64,000 bases of DNA, taken from CAKVLS01 sp045638465 (GTDB taxonomy: Bacteria > Bacillota > Clostridia > Christensenellales > UBA1242). Position numbers and translations under genes: made by a program. How positions within the stretch are numbered: the stretch's first letter is position 1; every line of letters starts with the position of its first letter. The notes beneath the pieces were generated by a model. The model was not told the DNA's origin, did not search any database, and saw only the letters and a program-made list of their open reading frames with translations. Shown piece by piece: positions 26,472 to 35,211 of the stretch. The DNA is taken from positions 8,928-72,927 of the forward strand of contig JAZUBK010000043.1 in the NCBI GenBank assembly GCA_045638465.1, read 5' to 3'.

Positions 26472-27164
26472 TTATATAAAGAAGATTGCAAACATAATTA
26501 GTATTTGTGCTAGATAGTATAATACATAGTTTGTAGTTGTTGTAAGTTTGTTCTTTTGACCACCAAAGTAAATCATAGAAAGTACTAGATCTGAAAGTAA
26601 AAACAAAGTAAAGCCGACAGCTAGTAATACACTAAACAAACTTCCGCCAAGCATAATTGCACCGGCGATTGATTGCACCATAGTAGTACAAAGCATAAAT
26701 GCATAAACTATGCTAGGAATTAATAATTTGCCAAACTTTAGTTTCATAAGTTTGATAGCTACTACAAATATACCTGCAGTAAGCACTGCTGCAATTATTA
26801 TTGACCAATAACTAAATGGAGCGATAAGTATAAGCGCTACAAAGTAGAATATATGACCAATAGCAAAAGCAATTTCGCCACTTAGGATAATCATAAAGTC
26901 TTTTTCGGTGTCTATTTCTCTTAAAGCTAACACGCCGTCACCAACTAAACCAAATCCTGCACCCGCAAGGAATAGTAGCCCTACTATCGAAGTGCCATAA
27001 GTCATACTCTCGGCAGTAGCAAAACCTACAATGCCAAGCAAAACAAATGCAATACTTGCAAACAATTTTAATATGCAAGACAATACACCATTGCCTAGTG
27101 TAAAGAAAACTATAAAGTTAATCGCAAGTAAAATCGCAAAACTCAAAGCAAAATAAACTAACAT
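26472..27164 (-). CDS. YhhN/TMEM86-like multi-pass membrane protein (lysoplasmalogenase family)
   Basis: The ATG at 27164 has GGAGG eight bases upstream; a TTG at 27179 lies on the ribosome binding site itself. The 230-residue product has about eight membrane helices and the two conserved acidic motifs of the YhhN family, GLVGDGVLAL and LFLLSDLVLS. Characterised relatives hydrolyse the vinyl-ether bond of lysoplasmalogens. Plasmalogens are common in anaerobic Clostridia, so this role is plausible. It starts 21 bases after the TetR gene and is probably its target and operon partner. Confidence 0.82.
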   Translation of the reverse strand: MLVYFALSFAILLAINFIVFFTLGNGVLSCILKLFASIAFVLLGIVGFATAESMTYGTSIVGLLFLAGAGFGLVGDGVLALREIDTEKDFMIILSGEIAFAIGHIFYFVALILIAPFSYWSIIIAAVLTAGIFVVAIKLMKLKFGKLLIPSIVYAFMLCTTMVQSIAGAIMLGGSLFSVLLAVGFTLFLLSDLVLSMIYFGGQKNKLTTTTNYVLYYLAQILIMFAIFFI

Positions 27165-27185
27165 ATTATATCCCTCCAAAATTTA

Positions 27186-28082
27186 TTAATAATCAATATC
27201 TTCTGGGCCTGTTTCGTCGTCACCGTCTTCTGCGTATTCGTATTGATAGCCGTTCTCGTCGTACTCGCCTTCTTCATATTCACCATCGGCGTATTCTTCA
27301 TCTGCGTATTCATCGTCAGCATAATCTTCTTCGGCATATTCTTCTTCGGCGTACTCTTCGTCGTATTCGCCATCTTCGTATTCGCCGTCTTCTGCGTACT
27401 CATCTTCGGCATATTCTTCTTCTGCAGCTTCGTCTTCTGCATAAGCAGTTTCTTCTTCTGCCTCTTCTGGTTGATACTCTGCAGCGTCTGATGAATCTGT
27501 AGATAGGTGTTTGATTAGTTGTGATGTAATTACATCGATAAGCCATGCACCTTGTTCGCTTGTGTAATCAAAATCTTCTGTAACATATTTTGCCAAGATA
27601 CCGATTGCGCCATAGTAAACATACTCAATAGATTGTTCACTATCATCAACGATATATCCTTCTGCAACACCTTTTTTGCAAATAGCAGTTAGAAGCTTGA
27701 TAATGATAGTTTGGCTTTTGCCAAGTAGGTCACTTGCTCTAGCGCTATCTTCTGCGTTTAGGTATGATGCGTAAGTGTTAAATGTCCAAGGAAGCAACAT
27801 CCATTTGTTTGATTTCATACAAACCATCATCGCTTTGATCCAAATTTTTAGTGATGGTTCAAATGTAGAAATTTTAAAGCTAGATGAGAAGAACTTTAAC
27901 ATTTTATTAATGTAAAAAATAATTGCATTGTAGATCATTTCGTCTTTGCTAGTAAAATATTCATAGATGGTACTTTTACCCATTTTACATCTTTTTGCTA
28001 CTTCTGCAAGAGTGATGGCTTTGTACTCTGTACCTGCGTTTAGCATAGCCAAAACCTCTTTGAAAATAAGTTGTTTTTTCAT
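27186..28082 (-). CDS. TetR-family regulator with a long acidic Tyr-rich tail
   Basis: Residues 1-60 are a TetR helix-turn-helix (ITLAEVAKRCKMGKSTIYEYFTSKDEM) and residues up to about 200 form the usual helical ligand-binding domain. The last 95 or so residues are unlike any TetR domain. They are a run of Glu, Asp, Tyr, Ala and Gly in short repeats such as EEYAEDEYAED and DGEYEEGEYDE, with almost no basic residues. At 298 residues it is about 100 longer than normal. Two GACC-x4-GGT palindromes in its own promoter region point to autoregulation. It is first gene of an operon with the YhhN protein. Confidence 0.85.
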   Translation of the reverse strand: MKKQLIFKEVLAMLNAGTEYKAITLAEVAKRCKMGKSTIYEYFTSKDEMIYNAIIFYINKMLKFFSSSFKISTFEPSLKIWIKAMMVCMKSNKWMLLPWTFNTYASYLNAEDSARASDLLGKSQTIIIKLLTAICKKGVAEGYIVDDSEQSIEYVYYGAIGILAKYVTEDFDYTSEQGAWLIDVITSQLIKHLSTDSSDAAEYQPEEAEEETAYAEDEAAEEEYAEDEYAEDGEYEDGEYDEEYAEEEYAEEDYADDEYADEEYADGEYEEGEYDENGYQYEYAEDGDDETGPEDIDY

Positions 28083-28108
28083 TGTTTTCTCCTAAAAAAT
28101 GATTATCG

Positions 28109-28119
28109 ACCAATTGGTT
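28109..28119. promoter_or_regulatory. TetR operator candidate 2 (leader)
   Basis: GACCAATTGGT with perfect palindromic core ACCAATTGGT, between the expected transcription start and the tetR ATG. Confidence 0.6.
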
Positions 28120-28168
28120 GGTAAATATTATAAAAAAATGGTTTATCCCAACCAAACTTTACTCTTCC

Positions 28169-28197
28169 ATTATACCGACCTTTTGGTCTTTTGTAAA
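28169..28197 (-). promoter_or_regulatory. tetR promoter with operator inside the spacer
   Basis: On the minus strand TTTACA (28197-28192), 17 bases, TATAAT (28174-28169). The palindrome GACC-TTTT-GGTC (28177-28188) occupies the spacer, so a bound repressor would block RNA polymerase. Confidence 0.75.
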
Positions 28198-28284
28198 TTA
28201 AAATTACAATATTTATCAAAAGAATTGCCCTATTTAGTAGATAAAAAGCAAAAATAAATGTATAATAACATTGTAAAATAATCA

Positions 28285-28303
28285 AGCCAAAGAGTCTTTG
28301 GCT
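28285..28303 (+). promoter_or_regulatory. 5'-UTR hairpin of pyk
   Basis: AGCCAAAG, loop AGT, CTTTGGCT, 8 perfect pairs, directly upstream of the AAGGAAG ribosome binding site. TATAAT at 28261-28266 is the likely -10. Confidence 0.5.
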
Positions 28304-28319
28304 AAAAGGAAGATATTAT

Positions 28320-29735
28320 ATGCAAAAAACAAAAATTGTTTGCACCATAGGTCCATCTTGCAACAACTACAAAACTTTGGCTCAAATGCTAAAGGCCGGT
28401 ATGAGTGTAGCAAGACTAAATATGAGCCATGGCGACGAGTCAAGCCATCAAGAAATCGTTGACCTTGTAAAAAGAGTAAGAGAAGAATTAGAGATTCCAT
28501 GTGCCATCATGCTAGACACTCGTGGCCCAGAAGTTAGAATCGGCCAATTCAAAGACGGTAAAGTTACTCTAAAAAAAGGCAAAACATTTTTCTTCACTTC
28601 TAGAAAAATCAAAGGTGATGAAAATGGCGTTTCTTTGAGATTCCCTAAACTTGTAAAATTAGCGAAAAAGGGTATGCACATTTTAGCAAACAATGGTTTG
28701 CTTGACCTAAAGATTACAAACGTTACTGAAACAGATATTATTTGTAAAATAGTAACTGGTGGCGTACTATCAAATAACAAAAGTATTGCCCTACCACACG
28801 TTCCGCTAGATGTTCCTTATCTTAGTGATATAGACAAAACACATCTTGACTTTGCAGTAAAAAACAACCTAGAAATAATTGCTTGTTCTTTTGTTAACAA
28901 AGCAGACGATATCTTAGCCGTAAGAAAATATTTGCATAAACGTGGCGGAGACAAAATCGACCTTGTTGCAAAAATCGAAAGTCTAGAAGGCATCAAACAA
29001 TTAGATGATATCATCGAAGTTTCTGATGGGATAATGGTTGCCCGTGGCGATATGGGATCAGAAGTTCCTATGGAACAAATACCATCTATTCAAAAAATGA
29101 TGGTAAGCAAAACAGTTAGCCGTTCTAAATATGTAATCGTTGCAACTGAGATGCTAGAGTCTATGATAGAAAAACGCCGTCCAACTAGAGCAGAAACAAC
29201 AGACGTTGCAAATGCAATTTATGACAACACATCAGCAACTATGCTATCTGGCGAAACTGCAAGTGGTTTGTATCCAATAGAGGCTGTAACTGCTATGGCA
29301 AACATTGCAAAAGCCACTGAAAAAGTTATTGATTATAGCAAAGCTTTTTCTAGTAAACAACTACCAAAATACAACACTCGTAACGCCATTGCTTTTTCTG
29401 CGGTAGCTACTGCAAACGCACTTGGTGCAAAAGCAATTCTTTGTTTTTCTCATGAGGGAAATAGTGCAAAAGCAATTTCTAGCTTCCGTCCAGCCGCAAA
29501 GATTGTTGCTATAACAAACACTCCTGCTGTTGTACACAAAATGTCAATTTGCTGGGGTATAACTCCTGTACTTTGCGAAACTATCCATAACACTGACGAT
29601 ATGTTTAGAAGAGCAAATGATATCGCAAAAAATCTAAAGGTTGCAATGCCTGGAGATACAATAATTATCACATCTGGTGTACCTGTAAACAATATGGGTA
29701 AAACAAATCTTATCAAAGTACACATTGTAGAATAA
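28320..29735 (+). CDS. pyk: Pyruvate kinase
   Basis: The 471-residue protein starts TKIVCTIGPSCNNYKTL and contains GMSVARLNMSHG, LDTRGPEVR, the signature IEVSDGIMVARGDMGSEV with the metal-binding acidic residues, and the MLSGETASG loop. A C-terminal allosteric domain is present. It converts phosphoenolpyruvate and ADP to pyruvate and ATP in glycolysis. It lacks the extra C-terminal PEP-utiliser domain seen in many Bacilli. It is a single gene with a hairpin before its ribosome binding site and a strong terminator after it. Confidence 0.96.
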   Translation: MQKTKIVCTIGPSCNNYKTLAQMLKAGMSVARLNMSHGDESSHQEIVDLVKRVREELEIPCAIMLDTRGPEVRIGQFKDGKVTLKKGKTFFFTSRKIKGDENGVSLRFPKLVKLAKKGMHILANNGLLDLKITNVTETDIICKIVTGGVLSNNKSIALPHVPLDVPYLSDIDKTHLDFAVKNNLEIIACSFVNKADDILAVRKYLHKRGGDKIDLVAKIESLEGIKQLDDIIEVSDGIMVARGDMGSEVPMEQIPSIQKMMVSKTVSRSKYVIVATEMLESMIEKRRPTRAETTDVANAIYDNTSATMLSGETASGLYPIEAVTAMANIAKATEKVIDYSKAFSSKQLPKYNTRNAIAFSAVATANALGAKAILCFSHEGNSAKAISSFRPAAKIVAITNTPAVVHKMSICWGITPVLCETIHNTDDMFRRANDIAKNLKVAMPGDTIIITSGVPVNNMGKTNLIKVHIVE

Positions 29736-29740
29736 AAAAT

Positions 29741-29772
29741 AAAGAGTAGTTTATCACTACTCTTTTTTTATT
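29741..29772. terminator. Bidirectional terminator between pyk and the SDR gene
   Basis: AAAGAGTAGT (29741-29750) and ACTACTCTTT (29756-29765), followed by T-runs on both strands. Confidence 0.9.
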
Positions 29773-29790
29773 TTTTACTTAAAGATTCTC

Positions 29791-30585
29791 TTATGCTTTA
29801 TATAGTTTTGACACTACCCACATAACAAAACGTGTAGGAAGGAATCTTTGGATAAAGCACAAGAATCTATAACTACCACCTGCCACTACTTGGTATGGTG
29901 GATTTTTTCTTTGTGCTACTTTATATATTTTCTTTGCCACCACTATTGGTTCAAGGCCTTTTTCTTCGTCCTGTTCCATTTTTGAGATAGAGGCAGACTC
30001 TTTGATAAAGTAAGGAGACTTACTATCAACTTTTCTTTCTCTACTAGCAGAAAAACCAGTCTTGATATCACCAGGCAAAACGTTACATACTTTGATATTA
30101 AAGTCTTTTAGTTCCAATCTCAAAGCCTTCGCCCAGGTATCAAGCGCAGATTTACTTGCAGAATAAAAAGCTTGATAAGGAATAGGGAATACACTAGCAA
30201 CAGAGCTTGTGTTGATAATCATGCCACCCGATTGTTTACGCATATGCGGTAGTACTTCTTGGGTCATATTTACAGCGCCAAAGAAATTAACTTTAAATTG
30301 TTTTTCGGCAAGTTCAATATCAGTAGTTTCGATAGCACCCGCAATACCCATACCTGCGTTATTTATCAAAACATCAATTTTGCCTTCTAGTTTTATTACA
30401 AAATCCACAATCTCTTTTACAACTTTTTTGTCGGTTATATCACCTAGCACCGGAGATACTCCCTCTATATCAAAGTCTCTACGAGCAACGCCATATACTT
30501 TGTAGCCGTGTGTTGCAAAATATATTGCAGTCTCTCTGCCTATGCCACTTGATGCGCCAGTAATAAGCGCTACTTTTTTGTCCAT
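29791..30585 (-). CDS. Short-chain dehydrogenase/reductase
   Basis: A classical 264-residue SDR with the NAD(P) motif TGASSGIG, NNAGMG, the catalytic Ser in INTSSVAS and the Tyr-x3-Lys pair in YSASK. The basic residue pattern after the glycine motif (GVARRDFD) is compatible with NADP. The substrate is unknown. Close relatives are often annotated as short-chain alcohol or acyl reductases. The ribosome binding site is AAGGGA. Confidence 0.9.
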   Translation of the reverse strand: MDKKVALITGASSGIGRETAIYFATHGYKVYGVARRDFDIEGVSPVLGDITDKKVVKEIVDFVIKLEGKIDVLINNAGMGIAGAIETTDIELAEKQFKVNFFGAVNMTQEVLPHMRKQSGGMIINTSSVASVFPIPYQAFYSASKSALDTWAKALRLELKDFNIKVCNVLPGDIKTGFSASRERKVDSKSPYFIKESASISKMEQDEEKGLEPIVVAKKIYKVAQRKNPPYQVVAGGSYRFLCFIQRFLPTRFVMWVVSKLYKA

Positions 30586-30600
30586 AATTTTCCCTTTTTT

Positions 30601-30636
30601 ATAAAAAGCGACTTAATAACCTAAGTCGCTTTTTTG
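30601..30636 (-). terminator. Terminator after the LRR surface gene
   Basis: AAAAGCGACTTA (30604-30615) and TAAGTCGCTTTT (30622-30633), 12 perfect pairs. Confidence 0.9.
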
Positions 30637-30639
30637 TTA

Positions 30640-32205
30640 TTATTGTTGTTTGTTATCGTTTTTGCGTTGTTGTCTATCTCTTCTGATTTGTTCTCTTGCG
30701 ATTTCTCTGTCGCTAAGTGGAGTAACGATTGCTCCTGATTTGAACCATTTATATAGATAAACACCACCAATAATAAGTACTGCAACACCTACTACGATAA
30801 TAAGTGTCCACATCATACGAGTTGTGCTTGTATTTTCGATAAAGATATATGCTTCTTCTGAAGTAAGGCCATCGATTGTTGCTTGTGCATAAATGATATA
30901 TTTACCGCTTTCTTCTACTTCAATATAGTTACCATCAGAATAATCAGTGTCGGCAAATCTAATTTGTACCAAAGCACCTTCTGGAGCCATGGCAATTACT
31001 TTAAATGTGCCTTTTACTCTTTCTGGGTTTTTGTCTTGAATTTTGCCATCAATTTCTACTTTTATAGTAGGCATATCTGGGTAAACATCAACTCTTTGAG
31101 CAGTAAAACCTTCTGTATACTCTGTGCCGTCATTGTAATATCTGATAATTAATCTACCAGTTGGAAGAATTAATCTTCCGTCTGCACCAGATTCTGATGC
31201 TAAAGTTTCTACGCCACCTACAGCAAAATCACTTTCTGCTCTATAAAAAGCTTTTGCAGTGATTAGTTCGTCTGCGGCAAAACCTTCTGTTGCAAGGTCA
31301 GGAGTAATTCTGATATATGTGTTATTAACAAATTTTACAGCTCCACTGCTTTTTTTGATACCTTGAACCAAAAGACTTACTTTATGACCTTCAAATTGTT
31401 CATTTGCTTCTACAATATTTTCTTTTGTTACATCTGTCAAAAAGTTATTTGCAAGATAAACATACACTTCTGTAGTAGCCGCATTTGGCATAGTGATTTG
31501 TGCAACGTCTTCGATTAGGTTATTTTCTAGATGAGCTACTGCGTATGGCTCTCCGATGCTCTTTTTAGTCAAATAAGAAAGATCAATAGCTTTAAGCTCA
31601 TTTCCAGAAAAATCTACATTACAAATTTTTGAAGTAGTAGGAAGTGTAACTGATGTTAAACCATTATTTTTTACAGAGATTGTATTTAGGTTAGGAAACT
31701 CAAGTAGCATATAGCTATCTATTGTTGGAATTTCGTGACCATCTAAGATAAGAGTAGTAAGATTTGTACAACCTCTCAAATATTCTATACCGTCAATGTT
31801 TGTGATTTTTCCTCTGATATTTGTAAGCAAGTCATCTTCTGATGTGTTGTCATAAAAGTTTAGTGTGATATCAGGACCAGATGGTGCAATAAATGTTACG
31901 CTTACTTTGTCTTTAGTCAAATCAAGAACCTTTACAGGGGCAAGGTCACCAGCAAGTAACTTATTATCATTACTACCTGTATATTCTATTTTGATTTGTT
32001 GAGCGATAGTCTTTAGGGCGGTATACAAATTTTCGTCCATAAAGTGCTCAGCAAGTGTTAATTCTGTATCTACTGTTACAACAGGTACGTCCTCTCCGTC
32101 GTCTGCTGTTTCTGCGTATGCTTTTCTTCCGCCAAAGCCCATAGCAAACAAACTAAGTACTAGCGCAAGTGCAAAACTACATAGGCAAATAATCTTTTTC
32201 TTCAT
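30640..32205 (-). CDS. Secreted leucine-rich-repeat protein with C-terminal membrane anchor
   Basis: The 521-residue protein has a signal peptide (MKKKIICLCSFALALVLSLF, ending near AYAET) and an internalin-like LRR block at about residues 140-290 (CTNLTTLILDGHEI, FPNLNTISVKNNGL, VDFSGNEL, HLENNLIEDV). Two Ig-like beta regions follow, then a single hydrophobic helix near 460-482 and a very basic cytoplasmic tail rich in Arg, Lys and Gln. No LPxTG motif is visible. A role in binding surfaces or partner proteins is inferred from the LRR. GAGGTG serves as ribosome binding site. Confidence 0.82.
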   Translation of the reverse strand: MKKKIICLCSFALALVLSLFAMGFGGRKAYAETADDGEDVPVVTVDTELTLAEHFMDENLYTALKTIAQQIKIEYTGSNDNKLLAGDLAPVKVLDLTKDKVSVTFIAPSGPDITLNFYDNTSEDDLLTNIRGKITNIDGIEYLRGCTNLTTLILDGHEIPTIDSYMLLEFPNLNTISVKNNGLTSVTLPTTSKICNVDFSGNELKAIDLSYLTKKSIGEPYAVAHLENNLIEDVAQITMPNAATTEVYVYLANNFLTDVTKENIVEANEQFEGHKVSLLVQGIKKSSGAVKFVNNTYIRITPDLATEGFAADELITAKAFYRAESDFAVGGVETLASESGADGRLILPTGRLIIRYYNDGTEYTEGFTAQRVDVYPDMPTIKVEIDGKIQDKNPERVKGTFKVIAMAPEGALVQIRFADTDYSDGNYIEVEESGKYIIYAQATIDGLTSEEAYIFIENTSTTRMMWTLIIVVGVAVLIIGGVYLYKWFKSGAIVTPLSDREIAREQIRRDRQQRKNDNKQQ

Positions 32206-32287
32206 ATTTCACCTCAATTATAATCTTTGATACAAAAATTATATCATTATTATTTATTTTTAGTCAACTAATGGAATAAAATAGTTA

Positions 32288-32330
32288 ACAAAAAAAGAAT
32301 TAGAAATAAATTTTCTAACTCTTTTTTTAT
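32288..32330 (-). terminator. Terminator after the zincin-like gene
   Basis: AAGAATTAGAAA pairs with TTTTCTAACTCTT with one mismatch; T-run on the minus strand. Confidence 0.7.
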
Positions 32331-32344
32331 GTTTTTTCTAAATT

Positions 32345-32965
32345 TTAAAATCTCTTTTTTCTTTCTCTGCTGTTTCTTAGAGAAACTCTTAGTTTATAGA
32401 AGATACCAAGTTCTTTTTTCGCAAGGTCTTTTACGTCGTCAAAGTCCTCAATTTTTCTTTCCAAAGTTTGTTTGAAAAGAGGCTCATTGCGGAATCTATA
32501 ACGAAAGTTTTTCATACGCATAATAGCATATTTGTTAGCATCTCTTTCGATAGGTTGCATAGAATAGAAAGAATACTTATCAGATTCGCCATTAACATAA
32601 CCTTGGAAGTTCTTTTTCCATTTGTATGCCCTACTAAATCTTCTTACCTTTTTACCGCCATAGCAAAGGTGATGTTGGAAAGCGTGTCTGCCTTCGTGAA
32701 ACAATGTGGCCATACCAAAGAATCTTAGGTTGTTTTCATATACAAATTTTGAATTAAGCTCAATAGTGTTGCTACTGTTCAAAAATTGACCGTTCATATT
32801 TGGGTTTTCTTCCCATACTTTTGCAACAACCATACATGCTGGTCTACCAAGTTTTTTTGCTTGGATATTCTCTAGTTTTTGGAAAACATTAAGTCTTTTT
32901 TGAGGATTTAGTCTTCTCCATTTTCTTTCTTTGAATTTGTTATAGGTAAAAAATCTAAAAAACAT
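32345..32965 (-). CDS. Putative zincin-like metallopeptidase (HExxH), uncharacterised
   Basis: This 206-residue, strongly basic protein has no family I recognise. It contains LFHEGRHAFQ, a match to the HExxH zinc protease motif, and about 50 residues later PIERDANKYA, where a Glu or Asp could be the third zinc ligand (gluzincin-like arrangement). No signal peptide is present. An Arg/Lys-rich C terminus (RNSRERKKRF) could bind nucleic acid or membranes. AGGAGA lies before the start. It is a single-gene unit. Catalytic activity is inference from the motif alone. Confidence 0.6.
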   Translation of the reverse strand: MFFRFFTYNKFKERKWRRLNPQKRLNVFQKLENIQAKKLGRPACMVVAKVWEENPNMNGQFLNSSNTIELNSKFVYENNLRFFGMATLFHEGRHAFQHHLCYGGKKVRRFSRAYKWKKNFQGYVNGESDKYSFYSMQPIERDANKYAIMRMKNFRYRFRNEPLFKQTLERKIEDFDDVKDLAKKELGIFYKLRVSLRNSRERKKRF

Positions 32966-33051
32966 ATTTTAATCTCCTGCTTTTATACTAACATTTTTTT
33001 ATTTAATAGTCAAAAGATTTACAATTTATAATAAGATTTTTCATTTTTCTG

Positions 33052-33080
33052 TTTACATTTTTTGGGTTTTCAAGTATACT
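33052..33080 (+). promoter_or_regulatory. Promoter of the YitT gene
   Basis: TTTACA (33052-33057), 17 bases, TATACT (33075-33080). Confidence 0.75.
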
Positions 33081-33106
33081 TACCAAGCAAAAAAGAGGTT
33101 TGTTTA

Positions 33107-34135
33107 ATGAAAAAATATAAAAATGATATTATCAACATTTTATTCATTGTCTTAGGAACTGTGGTTATGGCTTTTGCCTTTAACGTCTTTTTGTTTCCTA
33201 ATGACATTTCACCAAGTGGATTCTCTGGTCTTTCTGCTATTTTGTCTATACTACTTGCCCAAATCGGCATCAATATTCCAACATCAGTAATTTATTTGCT
33301 ACTAAACGCAGTGCTATATGTCATAGCCTACAGACTCCTTGGCAAAAAGTTTGCCCTTATGGCTTTGATTGGCATTTTGTCATTTTCTGTTGCCCTAGAA
33401 CTTATTGCCCTTATCCCACTGGTTGTTGAGGAGGACTTGCTTGTGTGCGCAATTTATGGTGCGGGAATTATGGGACTTGGCACTGGTCTTGTACTAAGAA
33501 ACAATGGTTCAACAGGTGGCAGTGATTTACTTGCCCTAATTATCCGTAGTAAAACTCAAGTTTTGACTACAGGCCAAATAATGATGGCTTTAAATATCGT
33601 CGTTTTGGCTCTTAGCTGTATCACATACGGCTTTGGACCACTTATGTATTCTATCATAACATTGGCACTTTCTTCTGTCGTAACCGACCTTGTAATAGAT
33701 GGCGCAACTGGTGTTAGAGCTTACTACGTGTTTACAACAAAGAAAGAAGAAGTTTGTGCTGCAATTTATCAGCAAATAGGCAGAGGTGTAACTCAAATAA
33801 AAGCAGAAGGTATGTATACTCACACAGAAAGAGACATTTTACTTTGCCTTCTAAACAAATACCGTGCTCCATTGCTAAAACATATCGTTCACAAAATAGA
33901 TAATGAGGCATTTGTTTTCTGCACACCTGTTAGCGAAGTTATTGGCAGAGGGTTTAGCGTTCCAGTAAAGAAAAATAAAGCAAAAGAACTTGCAGACAAT
34001 ATCCATGCAACCACTCAAAAAGCAAACGAAACAAATACACAAGCCTCAGAAAATATGCCTCAAGAAAACACAAAAACAGAAAAAGAAACAAAACCAAGCC
34101 CAAGAAAAAAAGCCCCAACCACAAAAAACAAATGA
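33107..34135 (+). CDS. YitT family membrane protein (DUF161/DUF2179)
   Basis: The ATG at 33107 follows AGAGG; the frame could open at 33062, but that would place the promoter inside it. The 342-residue protein has five to six membrane helices with the YitT pattern FNVFLFPNDISPSGFSG and LRNNGSTGGSDLLA. A cytoplasmic DUF2179 domain follows (YYVFTTKKEEV ... GVTQIKAEGMYTHTERDILLC). About 60 hydrophilic residues rich in Lys, Thr, Glu and Pro end the protein and exceed the family's normal length. The transported substrate is unknown. Confidence 0.9.
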   Translation: MKKYKNDIINILFIVLGTVVMAFAFNVFLFPNDISPSGFSGLSAILSILLAQIGINIPTSVIYLLLNAVLYVIAYRLLGKKFALMALIGILSFSVALELIALIPLVVEEDLLVCAIYGAGIMGLGTGLVLRNNGSTGGSDLLALIIRSKTQVLTTGQIMMALNIVVLALSCITYGFGPLMYSIITLALSSVVTDLVIDGATGVRAYYVFTTKKEEVCAAIYQQIGRGVTQIKAEGMYTHTERDILLCLLNKYRAPLLKHIVHKIDNEAFVFCTPVSEVIGRGFSVPVKKNKAKELADNIHATTQKANETNTQASENMPQENTKTEKETKPSPRKKAPTTKNK

Positions 34136-34217
34136 GCAAACTAAAATAAACTAGAATATAAAAAAATAAAATGTTAATAATTAAAAAATTCAGTTTGACC
34201 ATTTATCAATATATACA

Positions 34218-34252
34218 AAAAAACAGCGAAAACGGATTCGCTGTTTTTATTT
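34218..34252. terminator. Bidirectional terminator
   Basis: AAAACAGCGAA (34220-34230) and TTCGCTGTTTT (34237-34247), perfect. It serves YitT (+) and the zinc-ribbon gene (-). Confidence 0.9.
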
Positions 34253-34282
34253 TTTTGATTTACTTTGTTATGTGTTTTTAAC

Positions 34283-35125
34283 CTACCTCAATGGAGCGTC
34301 ACAGTTTTTGCATTTGCTAGAAGAAAAATCATTTGATGTATTACAATATGGACATCTTATTGTAAGTTCACTTTCTTCTGTATTTTGTGGCACATACTCT
34401 GGGCCTATCTCTGACTCTAAACCTTGTTGGGAAGTTGGCTCTTCTTGTGTAGGTTGCTCTTGAGGATTTTTATATCCGGCAACAGCTCTTTGAGTTGCGG
34501 CTATTTTTTCATTTAACTCCTCTTTTGCATTTTTATGTTCTCTTACCGCCCATTTACCATTTAGTACGATAAGGGTTGTTAATACTGCAATAAATATACC
34601 AACAACCAAGAATGCTACCCACATATTTTCGGCAAGAGTAGTTTTTTCAAGCTCATATAATCCGTTTTCAGTTTGCATCTTCACATTTCCTACACCACTT
34701 ACTTTATCCCAATTTTCGCCAATAATTTTTACAGTAAATGTATATCTTACTTCGCCGTTTTTTGTGGTTTTTTTGAAATTAGAAACCTCGGCTGTTGGAA
34801 CTGGAATAGCTGAATTTTCGCTATAGTCTACTTTAAAAGCAATCGCATCACCATATTTTTGTTCTCTATCAACTACCGTTATATGATATGTGGCCTCTTC
34901 AACGTGGATTTCTTCTTTTACATAATAAACGAACTCACCTGGGTGTTTTGATTGGTTAACAAGCATAACCAAGGCAAATATTAACGTAGCTACAAAAAAA
35001 CCTAAGAAAAACATAATGAATATGTGTAGGTTTCTTTTTTGTTTTGGTTCGGTTATTTCTTTTCCGTTCACGGTCATTCTGTTGCCATCGCCCAATCTTG
35101 TTGCTGACCTTATTTTTATTTTCAT
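34283..35125 (-). CDS. Membrane protein with C-terminal zinc ribbon
   Basis: The 280-residue protein has two membrane helices (about 33-57, HIFIMFFLGFFVATLIFALVM; and about 170-190) enclosing an extracytoplasmic beta-rich domain of about 110 residues. A cytoplasmic helix and a Gln/Glu/Pro-rich linker follow, and a terminal zinc ribbon CPYC-x9-CKNC closes the protein. No family name is recognised. Several small membrane proteins in this window carry the same kind of terminal zinc ribbon. AGGAG precedes the start. Confidence 0.75.
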   Translation of the reverse strand: MKIKIRSATRLGDGNRMTVNGKEITEPKQKRNLHIFIMFFLGFFVATLIFALVMLVNQSKHPGEFVYYVKEEIHVEEATYHITVVDREQKYGDAIAFKVDYSENSAIPVPTAEVSNFKKTTKNGEVRYTFTVKIIGENWDKVSGVGNVKMQTENGLYELEKTTLAENMWVAFLVVGIFIAVLTTLIVLNGKWAVREHKNAKEELNEKIAATQRAVAGYKNPQEQPTQEEPTSQQGLESEIGPEYVPQNTEESELTIRCPYCNTSNDFSSSKCKNCDAPLR

Positions 35126-35211
35126 AATGTCGCTCCTTTTTTATGCTTTGAGTATAACACATTAATACAAAAATTAAAAGTTATTTTGGGTCTTATGTTT
35201 GCCTAAAATAT

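Noticed and set aside
27158..27442. Minus-strand Lys/Met/Thr-rich ORF
   Set aside because: It is an out-of-frame reading of the repetitive acidic TetR tail.
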